From Atrina japonica (taxonomy: Eukaryota > Mollusca > Bivalvia > Pterioida > Pinnidae): a DNA stretch of 64,000 bases. The stretch is taken from positions 575,001-639,000 of the forward strand of contig BROG01000257.1 in the NCBI GenBank assembly GCA_030159075.1, given 5' to 3'. The translations under genes were made by a program, and so were the position numbers. Below, one piece after another: positions 25,044-38,400 of this stretch; positions within the stretch are counted from its first letter, which is position 1, and each line of letters begins with the position of its first letter. The notes under the pieces were generated by a model. The model had not been told where the DNA came from and did no database searches. It was given only the letters and a program-made list of their open reading frames with translations.

Positions 25044-25699
25044 GTGCTTGAGTATGAGAAAATCTTAATACTTTGGACTCAGGAGACGTAATAAGAAATA
25101 GGTTTACTGCTGTATGATATTTAATTATAACTTTCTATATTGATGATAGTAAACAACGCACATCAATAAAATAGCAAGAGTTGTCCTTCCTGCTTCAGTT
25201 CTGTCATATCCAAATCTTATTATGTTAGCTATTTGACTGTAGTACATCATTGCTTTTATAGAATATTTGTAATAGCTTTTAATTGTAATTTCCGATTTTG
25301 TATGACGATTTCATAACGGCAATTTTAACGCTTGCATCCTTAATCCATTGTTTGTGGTATGGTATACATGCATTATATCACAATTTATCTGATTGTTTCA
25401 AAAACATTCCAAAAGTCCGCAATGAAATAGAAATCTGTGATACTTACACTAAAGAAGGAAGTTTTGCTGATAGTCACAATATTGGAGCACTTATCTTTTT
25501 TCTGTTTGCATTGATGAATCTATATATAGACGGTAGAAATTGGTATATATCACTGTATAAATGTATAGAATTCAGAGACTAAACTAGTGGTCTTTTTACT
25601 GTGGTTACTATTTGATAGTTTCGGATATACTTGGTTTAGCATTTGGTTTTGCATGATAACTCTTTCGTTTTCGGAGGGTAACATCAAATCTAAATCCGA

Positions 25700-25735
25700 G
25701 CTCAACTGATGACGTCTTATTGACAGACACGATCA
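25700..25735 (-). repeat. Reversed fragment of repeat D1
   Basis: GAGCTCAACTGATGACGTCT then ATTGACAG is the reverse complement of the D1 core. It is followed by a tandem GATCAACTATAACTTT pair (about 25767-25800). Confidence 0.45.
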
Positions 25736-25888
25736 TTTTATACATTGGGGTTTATTTTTCCCTTTTTGATCAACTATAACTTTGATCAACTATAACTTTG
25801 CTATTAAGTTTATAATGTTTATAATGTTTACAACCAGTCCCGAAGGGTATAATTTGTTATGTATTTTGTAGTAAATTATTCTGTAATA

Positions 25889-25890
<2 letters not shown>

Positions 25891-25952
<62 letters not shown>
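25891..25952. repeat. (GT)n microsatellite
   Basis: Thirty-one uninterrupted GT units. Confidence 0.97.
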
Positions 25953-25955
<3 letters not shown>

Positions 25956-26108
25956 GTATCGGTATATAAATTCTAAACTTCTTAAAGGCTAAAATAATCA
26001 TCCTTTACAACGGTTTCTCTTATACGGATGTGACTATACACCTAGGCCTACAGTCTTACTGACAGATTGTAATGTTTTGCATATTTATCTTTGTCCCCTT
26101 ATAATATC

Positions 26109-26216
26109 TTTTTTTTTTTGGTTTGTTTTTGTTTGGGTTTTTTTGTTGTTTTTGTTTTTTGTTTGTTGTTGTTGTTTTTTTTTTCTTTTTGTTGTTTTTC
26201 TTTTTTTTCTGTTTCC
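26109..26216. repeat. T-rich low-complexity tract (TTTG/TTG)
   Basis: About 108 bp almost free of A and C on the plus strand; it could be an old A-rich retroelement tail. Confidence 0.85.
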
Positions 26217-26854
26217 CTTGAATTTAATAATATAAGTAACAAATCAACTAAATTAGATTAAGTATTCTTGTGTATAAAGAATTGATAAAATTCTATTTTG
26301 ACACAAATATTATTTCACCTCTTTCACTAAGACTATGTATCCGAAAATAATTGCTTACAATATGGGCGCAAAGGGGAATAAATAATAATTGCTTATGGAA
26401 AGCCATCTATAGCAAAACTGTATGTTTCTGATAGAGCTATAGTTACAGATTTGTGAAAAAAGCATGAAAATATACATGTTCATTTCTACTCAAAACTGAA
26501 AAATAACATGGAAACATACAATTATATCGTTTATAAACCTCTTAATTTACATTAAATCAAATATCACTCAGGTAATTTTATCTCTTTCTGTTAGTAAATA
26601 CTGAAAGTAATAGAACTGATCATAAATTAAAAAAATCAATCTTAAAGAACCACTGGTTAAAAACTATGCGATTAAAGTAATGTTACAAATGATAAAAAAG
26701 TTATATGAAAAACATTTTTTTATTATTTCTAACGAAAGACCACTTTTGGTATGCATTGTATCGAAAACTATGAGAATAATCTAACAAGTTATTGAATATA
26801 AAAAATATCAGATACCAAAGTATAAATCAATAGGATGTCCAGGATATAGGTACA

Positions 26855-27060
26855 AATCTGGTAAAAAATGGAAAAACACGAACCTCTTGAAATCAAGAGG
26901 TGGGATCAGGTACCATGGACAAGTAAGCATCCCCTGTCGACCGGCCACACCCGTTGTGAGTCCACAGTCAAATTAAAATGAAATACATGAGGAACAAATC
27001 CTAGTCATAATTGGTCACACAAGTAACTCAACATTTCACTTAGCGAAACAGAGTAATCGC
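26855..27060 (+). repeat. Dispersed repeat family D2, copy 2
   Basis: It contains AGAGGTGGGATCAGGTACCA, CTGTCGACCGGCCACACCC and TCATAATTGGTCACACAAGT, aligned with the copy at 6080-6260. The corresponding frame keeps RGGIRYHGQVSIPCRPATP and EEQILVIIG but has a stop between them. Confidence 0.65.
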
Positions 27061-27086
27061 AAACAAGACTATTATATCGACCGTGA

Positions 27087-27195
<109 letters not shown>

Positions 27196-27304
27196 ATCAC
27201 AACTGTCTTTTGTACATATAAATAGTTATATACATGTATAAAATAACAGATAACAAGGTATTAACGGTCAGGAGTTTTAAAAGATAGTATACCAATCTGG
27301 TAAA

Positions 27305-27545
27305 TACAGGACAAACACCGTACCTCCAGAAAAGCTAGAACTGGGATTAGGCGCCATGAATGACAAAGCATCCTCTGTCGACAGTTGTCAATCACCGTAA
27401 TTCAACAGTCAAATTTAAATAAAAACAAGTGAAGAATGAATCATCGGTAGAATCAATGTAGACGATTCCACAACTACTATCGAACAGGTAACTCAACATT
27501 TCAGTTGGTGAAACACAGGAATGGTAAACAATGTCATAATACCGA
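27305..27545 (+). repeat. Dispersed repeat family D2, copy 3
   Basis: More diverged than copy 2: ACTGGGATTAGGCGCCATGA, GCATCCTCTGTCGAC, then AGGTAACTCAACATTTCAGT, in the same order and orientation. Confidence 0.55.
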
Positions 27546-27624
27546 TTCTAAAATGTTGACTTTCAAAGTTGTTCCTCATATACTTTTCACATTGACTGAT
27601 CAGGATCAGTAAGTAAGTAACTTC

Positions 27625-27870
27625 TGTTTATGAAATGATCATATGTTGAACAAGTACTGACATACCGGATTATCTGGGCGATATACTAGTAAACACAAAA
27701 CGTGGGGAAAGGGGGGAAATATCTATATAAATGAGTGACTATAGGAAAGCCGGAATCATTTGTTTGTCGGATATTTTCATTGTTTATTTCCCGTCCGTAT
27801 TTATAGAATGTAGATGTCCAAGTAAGAAGTGCATGTGCTTGATTCCGTGTTACTTTAATTTCCCGTTTGC
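27625..27870 (-). pseudogene. Penelope-like element, highly decayed RT fragment
   Basis: The minus strand retains FPIV, then SQ-like QIIRYVSTCSTYDHFINR. Its nucleotide sequence follows 3800-4060 block for block (ATATGTTGAACA..., CGGATCAT/CGGATTAT, GAAAGCCG, TTTGTCGGATA, TGCCTGATTC/TGCTTGATTC). Many indels and stops. Confidence 0.6.
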
Positions 27871-27970
27871 TGGGATAAATCGCAATTTGAAAATATCAAA
27901 TTTAAAACCAGTTTGCTTTTTCTTCTTCGGGTTTAGACCACGATGTATAGACTTAAATTGTATATGATAA

Positions 27971-28896
27971 TATTTTTGATCAGTACAATAGTTTAGTTGA
28001 TTCTAGAATAGTATTACTTAGAATACTTAGAATACTAGATAATAATTATAGAGACCAACTCATTTCTGGTACACATTTTAACAATATGTGTGTTACGAAC
28101 TACAAGTCTCACTTATACATTGCAGCACGTGACCTTTGGTGGTGATATAAAGACATTTGAATTCCTCTGCTGTTGACGACGTTCCTAATTTTCTTTTTTA
28201 ATTTGAAGCGAAAAAAAATTGGGTCTATACCTTTGAAATTGATTTTTCATAAAAATGACCTACTTCACTTCGTGTAATTTTAAAGGTTCACCTATACACA
28301 ATTCCAGTAAGCATGTTTATAATTTTCCGTCTTAAAATATTTCTGAAGACCTAATACATGTCATTCAAAACATTGATTTGAAAAATGCTAACCAATTAGG
28401 ATTAGGGGCAAAACGAACTGAAGTTTTTAGTTCTACCAGACCTGTATATATTTTGTGGATATTTTATACTTAAGTACTATACAAAAGGACGAATTTTAAA
28501 ACGTCTAATTATTCAGTATAGGCGATATAGACACATACTCAGCTCATGAAATAAATTGTGATTACCAAAACCACAAGTTTGAGTGGTAGTAATAATTTGA
28601 CCTCATCACTAGTACATGCATTTGATAATCTGGGAAAGGACACCTTGAAAGAATATGAAAGTGTGACAGCATTACTAACATCCTAGTTTTCACAGCTACC
28701 TTGTTCTTTAAGAAAGACACGTCTCTTGAAATTGTATTCATACACAGCGTGTATGATAGTAACACAGTAATTTCAGTGACCTTCAGTAAGTCAGACACCG
28801 GTGTAAGTTTTATTTCCAGTTAACAGATGTGTATTATCACTGGATGTATCTTATTATTGGACATGACATAAGTATATGTATTTTGATATACACAGT
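27971..28896. other. Gene-free stretch
   Basis: AT-rich, no recognisable feature. Confidence 0.5.
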
Positions 28897-29080
28897 TCAC
28901 TACGACTCATCGCGGTTCGAGTCCCGATGAAACCTAGTAAGCTGATTTTGTGAGAAAGTTTGCCAGTTTACTTGGAGAGGTCGGTGACCTCTCTTCAGGT
29001 AGGTTGTAACCGGGTTCTCTCCTCCACCATTAAAAACTGGCCACCACCAAATAACTGAATGTTGAGTTGGCATAAAACTT
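28897..29080 (+). mobile_element. tRNA-derived SINE, 5'-truncated copy
   Basis: The A-box is absent, but a clear B-box (GGTTCGAGTCCC) is present near 28915. It is followed by TTTGCCAGTTTACTTGGAGA and the tail CCACCACCAAATAACTGAAT / GGCATAAAAC. Confidence 0.78.
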
Positions 29081-29324
29081 CAGTTTTTGCAGTGTTGAAT
29101 TCACACACCCAAAGCTTTTTTTTAAAGCTGACAGAACTCATAGTGCAAAGGTAATGAAATTCACATATCATGTATTATTTATCTTATATTTGCTGCAAAA
29201 AAAGGATTGCCACTGGATTTAAGAACTTTTAAATGTTGCAAAAATTACACATGATACACTTCCACCAGCTATAGGCGAGATGCAACAAACTCTGGCCTGT
29301 GCTATTGACTAACATCAATGTAGT

Positions 29325-29375
29325 GTAGGTTCTCTTCTCCCACCATTTAAGTGTGACGTAAAACACCAATGAAAC
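29325..29375 (+). mobile_element. SINE 3' tail fragment
   Basis: GTAGGTTCTCTTCTCCCACC then GTGTGACGTAAAACACCAAT matches only the tail of the SINE family described at 333-580. Confidence 0.6.
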
Positions 29376-30264
29376 AAGCGACAAGAAGAAAATAACGTTC
29401 CAAATTACATCGATCTCAAATATCAGCCTAAAGACTGGTGGCGTTTCAATTCTTATGTCAATATCTTTGTGAAGCAGTCACTACCCTTTTTAAAATGTTT
29501 GGTATGATCTGGTAACTAGAATAAAACCAGATCAGGGTTCTACTATCAGACATGTCCAGTTATGTGGTACCAGTCAATTTTATAATCGGAAAAGTAAACG
29601 TTACTTAGATTTTGTTCAACAGAACATTTCGGATACAGACAAAAAATATCCCGACGACTGAACATTCTTGAAGTCCGAGGTACTGGGGATACACATTTTA
29701 CTTTCGAATCCTGTCAAGCGACTTTAAAAACTCGAGTCAGTTTATGCCTATTTTGTCATTTACTGATCTTTCTCTGTAATGTTTGTCTTTGTTAAAGGTT
29801 ACCATAAAAGCTAGTTATATTATCAATATAAATATGTTGATTGGACCCAGATCTTAGACACAGGACCCTGGCAAAATTAATGAAAATATTCCGAACCCAA
29901 ACAGCTACAAGAAAATTTCGGCTCGATATCCATCAGTAGAAATACGGAGTTCAAGAAAGAAAATTCCTTTTAATTTTTTTTCTTTTCAAATATCATAAAC
30001 TTGTGTCTACTGCAAAGATTCATTTTATACAATTTTAGAATTGGATCCTTGTTAAACGTCAGCTACAATACATCAATTAACTTGTAGAACAAGACCACCG
30101 CAAACGGTACATTATACGCCCGTTATTTCTTTATGATGGAAATGTTAGTATGTGTTATAGACCTTTTTACAAATGCAAGTTTGCTACAGTGACATTTTCC
30201 TATGGGTATAACCTTGAACAGAAAAATAAATAAGTTACTGCTTTTTCTACATGTCCTTTTTGAT

Positions 30265-30875
30265 AATTAAACGGCCATAACTCTCGTGAAAATTAACGCA
30301 TCTTCTTTTTACGAAATGCACATCTTCATGATACCAATCACACATGCAGAATCGCGAAATATGGAGTTAGTTGCGTCCACAAGAAAACTGAACACCAGAA
30401 ACAAGAAACTAGGTCACAACTAAAATTCTGCAGAGTTGAAAAACGACAACAAAACCCGTAAAATCTGTTAAACATTATTGTTTCTTGTGATACCATACCA
30501 AATTTGAAAGGAATTAAATGAAAAATTAAAATGTTCTTGCATTTTCTACATAACATCATTTTTGGACAAAGGGCCATAACTCGTGAAAATAAACGCATCA
30601 TCGTCATTTTATGATATGCAAATCTCCATATGATATCAATCACACATGCGAAATATTCGGGTGATAACTGTGGGACTAGTTGCGCCCACAAGAAAATTGA
30701 ACACCAGAAACCAGAAAAAAACAAAGTCACGTAGGATCATAACTCTAATTCTGCAGAAAGTTGAAAAACAACAACAAAACCCGTAATATATGTATAAACA
30801 TTATTGCCTCTTGTGATACCATACCAAATTTGAAAGGAACTAATGAAAATTAAAGTTGCATTTTGTATATAATGC
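30265..30875 (+). repeat. Tandem duplication of a unit of about 310 bp
   Basis: GGCCATAACTC...GTGAAAAT, ACACATGC, CCACAAGAAAA(C/T)TGAACACCAG, AATTCTGCAGA and TGATACCATACCAAATTTGA occur twice in the same order, about 310 bp apart, with a few per cent differences and small indels. A 130-codon minus-strand frame across it is a by-product. Confidence 0.8.
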
Positions 30876-31339
30876 TTGATAATTGGCCCTTGCAAATTGA
30901 TAACATGCTAATGGCGAGTCGAATACTGAAGCATTACAAAGTGTTCAAAAGTAATGACTGAACTGTCTTTTTTTACTGTGAAGTTTGATTTGGACATGCA
31001 GTGAAAGTTTTAACCCGTCAACAGGAAATGCTCACTATTTCATGCCACCTGATCCCACCACAATATTTGTACATCGTCATCTGGACTATATCATAACCAT
31101 TGAACCTTTACTTTTTCAAATGCTACAAACCAAAAGTTAGGAGACGTTGATAAGGTTTGTAGAATGAATAATTCAGATCTGTGAACATCACTGGGTATGT
31201 CACAACTAACTTTGATAATTCTAACTGCGGGACTGGTAGTGGGGGTAAATTACACTAAACACACTTCATCAAGTATTTAGTATAAATTACCCAACACATA
31301 AATTACCACGAACACAGTAACCATATATAAAAATTCTTA
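30876..31339. other. Gene-free stretch
   Basis: No supportable feature; it lies beyond the proposed 3' end of the INSIG transcript. Confidence 0.45.
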
Positions 31340-32705
31340 AAAGATCAATATCAATAGTATTTTTATTTCATTTATTCTGCTTATAAACAGCAAACTTCTT
31401 CATTCAAGGCACATCTTGCATTACAAGTCATTTATAAAGCATTCTGATCTCACATTCACATACATTTATATACTTTTACTGTATTGTAAAAACTCTTTAG
31501 ACTGTCAACACAGATAACAATCACGCATGTATTATCACAACTCTTAAATTCACAAACTTTCAAAGATAGATTTGCATCTTCATCACAATATTTTGCTTCA
31601 TAAAAAGACAATTATCAACTCTCATCCTCATCTAGCCATTCTCTCTATCTACTAAACTTTGTTATTGCAATTTTAAACAAGTATCATACAAAACAACAGG
31701 TACACTTCTAAAAACAAACTCTTCATCACTATTAAACAAAAAACTCATTCATGGTCATAATTTGTCTCCAATGGTAATATGAAATGAAAAATGCCATATT
31801 GTCAGTCTTTCAATTGTATCTCATAAAAACTTCAAACATTGATATGATATATAATTATACATTTACATTATTCCCTGAAACCAAACAAATGGAGCATGTC
31901 AATTGTAAAATCACATTTTTAGAATATCAAATGGATTTACAAGTATATTGTAAAGAATTCATACTGCTTTTACATGTGGTGGTAGCAAAGTATATATCGG
32001 CGGAGGGTGGACCTGCCAGGTTACCTGGTTACAATGCACCATGGAAGCATAAACGATTGTTAATAAGTACACTAGAATACTCTCTCCACATGAACAATGA
32101 CTCTAATCCTTGCAGTCTACAGGCAAAAGATGTTATGGTTTAAAGTACAGTATTCTTACTGCTTATCCACATGTATAAATATTAATCCCTAAACATATTG
32201 AAGGAAAACAAACTATAACTTTCAATACATTGGTCACTTGAACTCTTAAACAATTACATCAATTATTTGGATCACATTTCATCCAATATTAAAAAAACAC
32301 ATCATGGCACTAGCATTTCAATATGCTTCTTAAGGTTATACTCCAAATCTATAGTGGCTTATACAGGAAAATTAAAAAAAGTTGAAACAAAATCATGGAT
32401 TATATTGGCAAGGATTATAAAAAAATATTTTGAGTGGCATAGGACAGAGATTTGTGTCATAAAATAATATCACAAAAATTGATTTAAAACAAAAAATAAC
32501 TTTGAAAAAACAATGTAGCCCTTTTTTGCATATTGCAATAGAGTATTTCTTCATTCTGGACATATTCTTGCCAGGGAGCATCAGCTATCTTGGAAGGAAC
32601 ACACCAAATAATACAAGAAGCCTTAACACATTTACTTGTCAAATGTAAATTTTTAAGAAGACCACCGTGGGCACTAACGAAACTAAACAAATTTAGAACA
32701 AAAAG

Positions 32706-32740
<35 letters not shown>

Positions 32741-35427
32741 TAACTGTCTATTAATATCCTTCAAGGGTGCTGTGTGCAAGCAACACCTTAGTGGAAATTA
32801 CTACGAATGTTGAAGTAGAACCGAAATTCATAATTCTAATACATGTAGCTTGATAACACATTGATTAATGTATTAGTTGTCTTAAACAACTGTAATTCGC
32901 ATTAAGCTATGGAATGCACCCCGCATAATGATATTAAAATTTAATTTATTACATTATGAAAATCATTTTTAATTTCTCTGAGCTTGGTTTATTGTATTTT
33001 GTTTTTTCGGACCTGCAGGTCATTTAAACCTTTTTCAAAAATTGCATATTAAGGGAGCTATAAATATAGCAGTTCATTTTCAAGATGAAGTTGATGCTCC
33101 CCCTTAAATAAACGATTTCATATATTTCTTTTAAAGTCAGCTTATTGAAAAAAAAGATTCAAAACTTCAAATTTACAATTTTTAAATGAATTTCTTCTTT
33201 TCTTAATAGATTAAAGACAATGTTTCTAAGCTATACTTTGTCAACCACAGATTTTCAGAAATATATTTCCATTAAAGATGTAAGTGAGCAAATTAAAATC
33301 TGACCGGGATTTGGCAGTGTTGTAAGAACAAAAGACAAAACATACAGAAATTACTAATAGCAGTGATAGTAACCAACAAAACTACAATCAATAAGTTTCA
33401 GGACTAGATCTACATGTGACAGCTCAACAAAAACTATAATACCTGTAATGGAAAATCTAGTCAACATTTGGTAGCAATTCAATTCCATCTCTACTGATTG
33501 ATCTATTGAAATATATAAAAGACCAGTTTTCTCTTTCCATTTTTTTCTTTTGGTATCAAGGGAAAAGTGAACTTAATGTTACAACCACATATTTTCTATT
33601 GTCAAATTTAATAAGCATGGATTCAGCTAGTACACCATCATATTAACCACTTCAGTGTGTATGACAGATATATCCATCATAAAAAATCATAACATTATGT
33701 AGACACTTTTGATCCATAAATAAAATATAGAAACAATAGTGCATAGTTTTTTGGTTTATTTTTTGCACTGTTGTTGTCTGCTCAAAATGTAAACCAGCAT
33801 CCAAAATATTGACGCTGAAAACTAGCAACAACATGTAATGTTTGTTTGTTTACATGTAACTAGTAACATTAATTAAGCACGTCATGAAGATAATGCTGAG
33901 TCATAATACACACTCAAGTGGTTAAAGTAATATAGTAACTAATGATTTACCAGGACTTAAATTTCAATTTAGAGGTACACTTGAATTAAAACAAATTGCA
34001 TCTTGCATTAATATGTAATCTAAACAAAGAATAAAAATGTGCTGCTTCCATAGTTCATAGAAAACAGAAATACATTTGATATCGAGTCAAAATGTCATCA
34101 TAATCACAAAAGAAAATATTTTAAAAATACTTAAAAACATAATATGTATAAAAAGTTTAGTTATTTTAAAAATATCCTACTACTTAGTTGGACTGGACAG
34201 AGGTTTCACACAAATACCAGCCTATGCTAAAATATTTTGTTTCTCACAGGTCATTCGAACCTGTGTGGTTGGCTACCACACAAGTACAAACCAAATATTG
34301 TAGGTCTGAAAAAAAATCAAAAGGACAATCAATAAACCACAATTATTACAGAACCTTTAACAATTATGGAAACCAATATTGAGTCCTCCTGATCATGCAA
34401 ACACTATCACTTTGACATGAACAAGTACTTAGCATTAAAAAATGTTTACGAGAGCATGATCGAAGAAAACTATTATTACTCTAAACTGCACTGGTCATGT
34501 GGTCTGGATATGGGAGAATAACGCCAGTCTGAACAGCTTTTTGTAAATCAGGACTGGCGAATCAGTGGCATAGACTGGAATACAATAATTTGATATTAAT
34601 TGAGTAGGAAATGGTCAGAGGTCCATATTGAGGGAATGTTAAAACTATTTACAAAAAAAAAAAAAAAAAAAAAAAAAGGTGCAATACCTGTCAGGGGTCT
34701 CATAACTGGCACACAAGACCAAAGTGAAAACAGTAACCTGTGACCTTTCGGTGTGAAGGGTTACACATTTGAATGGTATAGTATGTCTGTAATTGCTGAA
34801 AACCACTTGATAAAAATGTCATGAAAACTCTTATAACTGACAATTGATAAATACAACACTGCATCATGGTTTTTGTGTATTGATAACATTTATACATGAT
34901 ATGAAAGACAAAAAGAATCAATATACTACAGTAATAAGAACAATTCTAACTTTCATTTTCAACAATATGATGCAATGTGGATGTTCAGATCTTGACAGTA
35001 GATGTTCATGTGAAATGCATCGCTTGAAACACGAGCAGTAACCGAAGGTAATGAAAATTGGCTGATTTTAGATCATTTGTTGCATCAGCTGATACATAAT
35101 GTCAAGCAGTAACCAATTGAAACGAAAATTGGTTGATTTGAGATCTTTCGCCATTTTAGCTACCCTGGATTAAGTTACACTCTAGTGTTTCTATCCTGGA
35201 GCCTGACGTGAACACTTGGACATCTATGGCATTAATTGCACCAAGTCTTGTTGGCTTAATGCAAGCATCAGGACTGGTTTGATTTAAATGATCGTAACCA
35301 TAATACAAATGTCAGCATTCCAAGGATCAGTCCAAGTCTTATATGTTTGACAATTAAAAGCTTGTTTAAATGCAAACATGAAGACAATTCATAAGATAAT
35401 CATAGTTTTAAGATGTCCGACATATCT
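31340..35427 (-). other. Probable long INSIG 3' UTR with candidate poly(A) signals
   Basis: Below the INSIG stop there is about 4 kb with no coding signal. It has a TA repeat (32709-32736) and a 25-base poly-T on the minus strand (34653-34677). Minus-strand AATAAA occurs at 33755-33760, 32988-32993, 31371-31376 and 31362-31367. The close pair at 31.36-31.38 kb is the best-looking 3' end. The extent is inference. An apparent 119-codon plus-strand frame at 31784-32143 shows no family resemblance. Confidence 0.35.
32709..32736. repeat. (TA)n microsatellite
   Basis: Short perfect TA run. Confidence 0.95.
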
Positions 35428-35469
35428 TCAATCAGTTTTTGGCTTAGGTGCTTCTTCAAGGTCATCATA
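35428..35469 (-). CDS. INSIG: INSIG exon 6 (last coding exon, residues 193-205, stop)
   Basis: Acceptor TTCTTTGCAG precedes 35469. The exon reads [13 protein letters not shown] then TGA. The cytosolic tail is short and acidic then basic, ending KPKTD (KxKxx). The sequence of this tail is not conserved with vertebrates, so the call rests on splice phase 0, position and the retrieval-like end. Confidence 0.85.
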   Translation of the reverse strand, partial: YDDLEEAPKPKTD

Positions 35470-38400
35470 CTGCAAAGAACAATAAAAAAATTAATGAACA
35501 GGCTTTGGAATGATCTTTTGAGTAAATTAATCAATATAATTATCTAGACTCATAATTAAACAATACCGGTTATCAACCACTATTTGTTTTCCACAAGAAT
35601 ATACAGGACTAAGAATAATAATTTACATTCATAAAAACAGACTAATCAAAGATTACAAATATCACCTCATGCCAACATTTAGATATCCCCCACTTAACAC
35701 AACCTCAACCAATCTTTTAACCAAATATTTAACCAAACCACTGACAATAGACTAAGTCAAAAAAAAAGGATAATTTAAAAAAAGAATAAGGAAAAAAAAG
35801 CTGGACCAACATGTAAATTATAGCATGTGCTAAATATCATAATACATACAAACCATATACAATTTTAGGTGTTGTATGATCAACAGAATCAGGTAAACCA
35901 GACCTTGGCCCAATGTTCTTAACAGACCTTAACCCAATGTTCCTAACCTGACCTTAACCCAATGTTCTTAACCTGACCTTAACCCAATGTTCTTAACCTG
36001 ACCTTAACCCAATGTTCCTAACCTGACCTTAACCCAATGTTCCTAACCTGACCTTAACCCATGTTTTAAACCAGACCTTAACCCAATGTTCTTAACCAGA
36101 CCTTAACCCAATGTTCTTAACCTGACCTTAACCCAATGTTTTTAACCTGACCTTAACCCATGTTTTAAACCAGACCTTAACCCAATGTTCTTAACCAGAC
36201 CTTAACCCAATGTTCTTAACCTGACCTTAACCCATGTTTTAAACCAGACCTTAACCCAATGTTCTTAACCAGACCTTAACCCAATGTTCTTAACCTGACC
36301 TTAACCCAATGTTCTTAACCTGACCTTAACCCAATGTTCTTAACCTGACCTTAACCCAATGTTTTAAACCAGACCTTAACCCAATGTTCTTAACCAGACC
36401 TTAACCCAATGTTCTTAACCTGACCTTAACCCAATGTTCTTAACCTGACCTTAACCCAATGTTCTTAACCAGACCTTAACCCATGTTCTTAACCAGACCT
36501 TGACCCAATGTTCTTAGCCAGACCTTAACCCAATGTTCTTTTTAACCCATGTTCTTAACCAGACCTTGACCAATGTTCTTTAACCAGACCTTAACCCAAT
36601 GTTCTTAACCAGACCTTAACCCATGTTCTTAACCAGACCTTGACCCAATGTTCTTAACCAGACCTTAACCCATGTTTTAAACCAGACCTTAACCCAATGT
36701 TCTTAACCTGACCTTTACCCAATGTTCTTAGCCAGACCTTGACTCAATGTTCTTAACCAGACCTTAACCCATGTTTTAAACCAGACCTTAACCCAATGTT
36801 CTTAACCAGACCTTAACCCAATGTTCTTAACCAGACCTTAACCCATGTTCTTAACCAGACCTTGACCCAATGTTCTTAACCAGACCTTAACCCAATGTTT
36901 TAAACCAGACCTTAACCCAATGTTCTTAACCAGACCTTAACCCAATGTTCTTAACCTGACCTTAACCCAATGTTCTTAACCAGACCTTGACCCAATGTTC
37001 TTAACCAGACCTTGACCCAATGTTCTTAACCAGACCTTAACCCAATGTTCTTAACCTGACCTTAACCCAATGTTCTTAACCAGACCTTAACCCATGTTTT
37101 AAACCAGACCTTAACCCAATGTTCTTAACCAGACCTTAACCCAATGTTCTTAACCTGACCTTAACCCAATGTTCTTAACCAGACCTTGACCCAATGTTCT
37201 TAACCAGACCTTAACCCAATGTTCTTAACCTGACCTTAACCCAATGTTCTTAACCTGACCTTAACCCAATGTTCTTAACCAGACCTTAACCCATGTTTTA
37301 AACCAGACCTTGACCCAATGTTCTTAACCAGACCTTGACCCAATGTTCTTAACCAGACCTTGACCCAATGTTCTTAACCTGACCTTAACCCAATGTTCTT
37401 AACCAGACCTTGACCCAATGTTCTTAACCAGACCTTGACCCAATGTTCTTAACCAGACCTTAACCCAAATGTTCTTAACCTGACCTTAACCCAATGTTCT
37501 TAACCTGACCTTTAACCCAATGTTCTTAACCAGACCTTAACCCATGTTTTAAACCAGACCTTAACCCAATGTTCTTAACCAGACCTTAACCCAATGTTCT
37601 TAACCAGACCTTAACCCATGTTCTTAACCAGACCTTGACCCAATGTTCTTAACCAGACCTTAACCCATGTTTTAAACCAGACCTTTACTCAATGTTCTTA
37701 ACCAGACCTTAACCCATGTTCTTAACCAGACCTTGACCCAATGTTCTTAGCCAGACCTTGACTCAATGCTCTTAACCAGACCTTGACCCATGTTGTTAAC
37801 AGACCTTGACCCATGCTCTTAACCAGACCACCATGTTTGGGTAATAGCATAAATAAGCTTTCCTCAACTTCACCAAGGTCAGCTAAAAATAATGTCAACA
37901 TTCTGCTGTCTACTATTAGTTTATGACAAAACAGATGTTTTACTCTATAAACAAATGTTCCCTAAATGGCTGTGCATATGATGATTAAATGAAGCACCTG
38001 ATGACTTTTAAAATTCAAAGATCCTCAATAGTCTGTTCTGTCTGGTATTGGTTTTCTCATAATGTTCTATTGTGTTGGTAATCTATTGAAATATTGTTGC
38101 CTAATTCCAGTTTTTACTTGATATGGGCATTTCATAATTAACAAAATTGAATAAAATTTCAAACTCAAAGTTTATGGTGCCAAACCCTGAACTATTAATA
38201 ATGGGTACAAAATACTGATATTCCAAAAATATGTTTTCATGCCTACAACGATTTATGCAGTTTAGATATCAAAGATTGGGCAAAAGTATTTCCAAAATGT
38301 ATTAAAACTCATTCAACACTTACCAAAGCCAGCTGTCTACCTATATTGCCCATTGTAACACCGCCAGAGAAAAATACACATGGTAACCAGGATCTTACAA

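Noticed and set aside
25298..25582. A 94-codon hydrophobic protein
   Set aside because: It begins without an ATG, has no recognisable family and its composition fits AT-rich background; kept out of the gene list.
30338..30730. A 130-codon minus-strand gene
   Set aside because: It lies wholly in the 310-bp tandem duplication and repeats the same peptide in drifted form.
31784..32143. A 119-codon plus-strand gene
   Set aside because: AT-driven composition, no family resemblance, and inside the probable INSIG 3' UTR.
35893..37830. A telomeric or CRISPR-like array
   Set aside because: The unit is 25 bp with CCTTAACCC, not (TTAGGG)n, and there are no unique spacers between repeats. It lies inside an INSIG intron.
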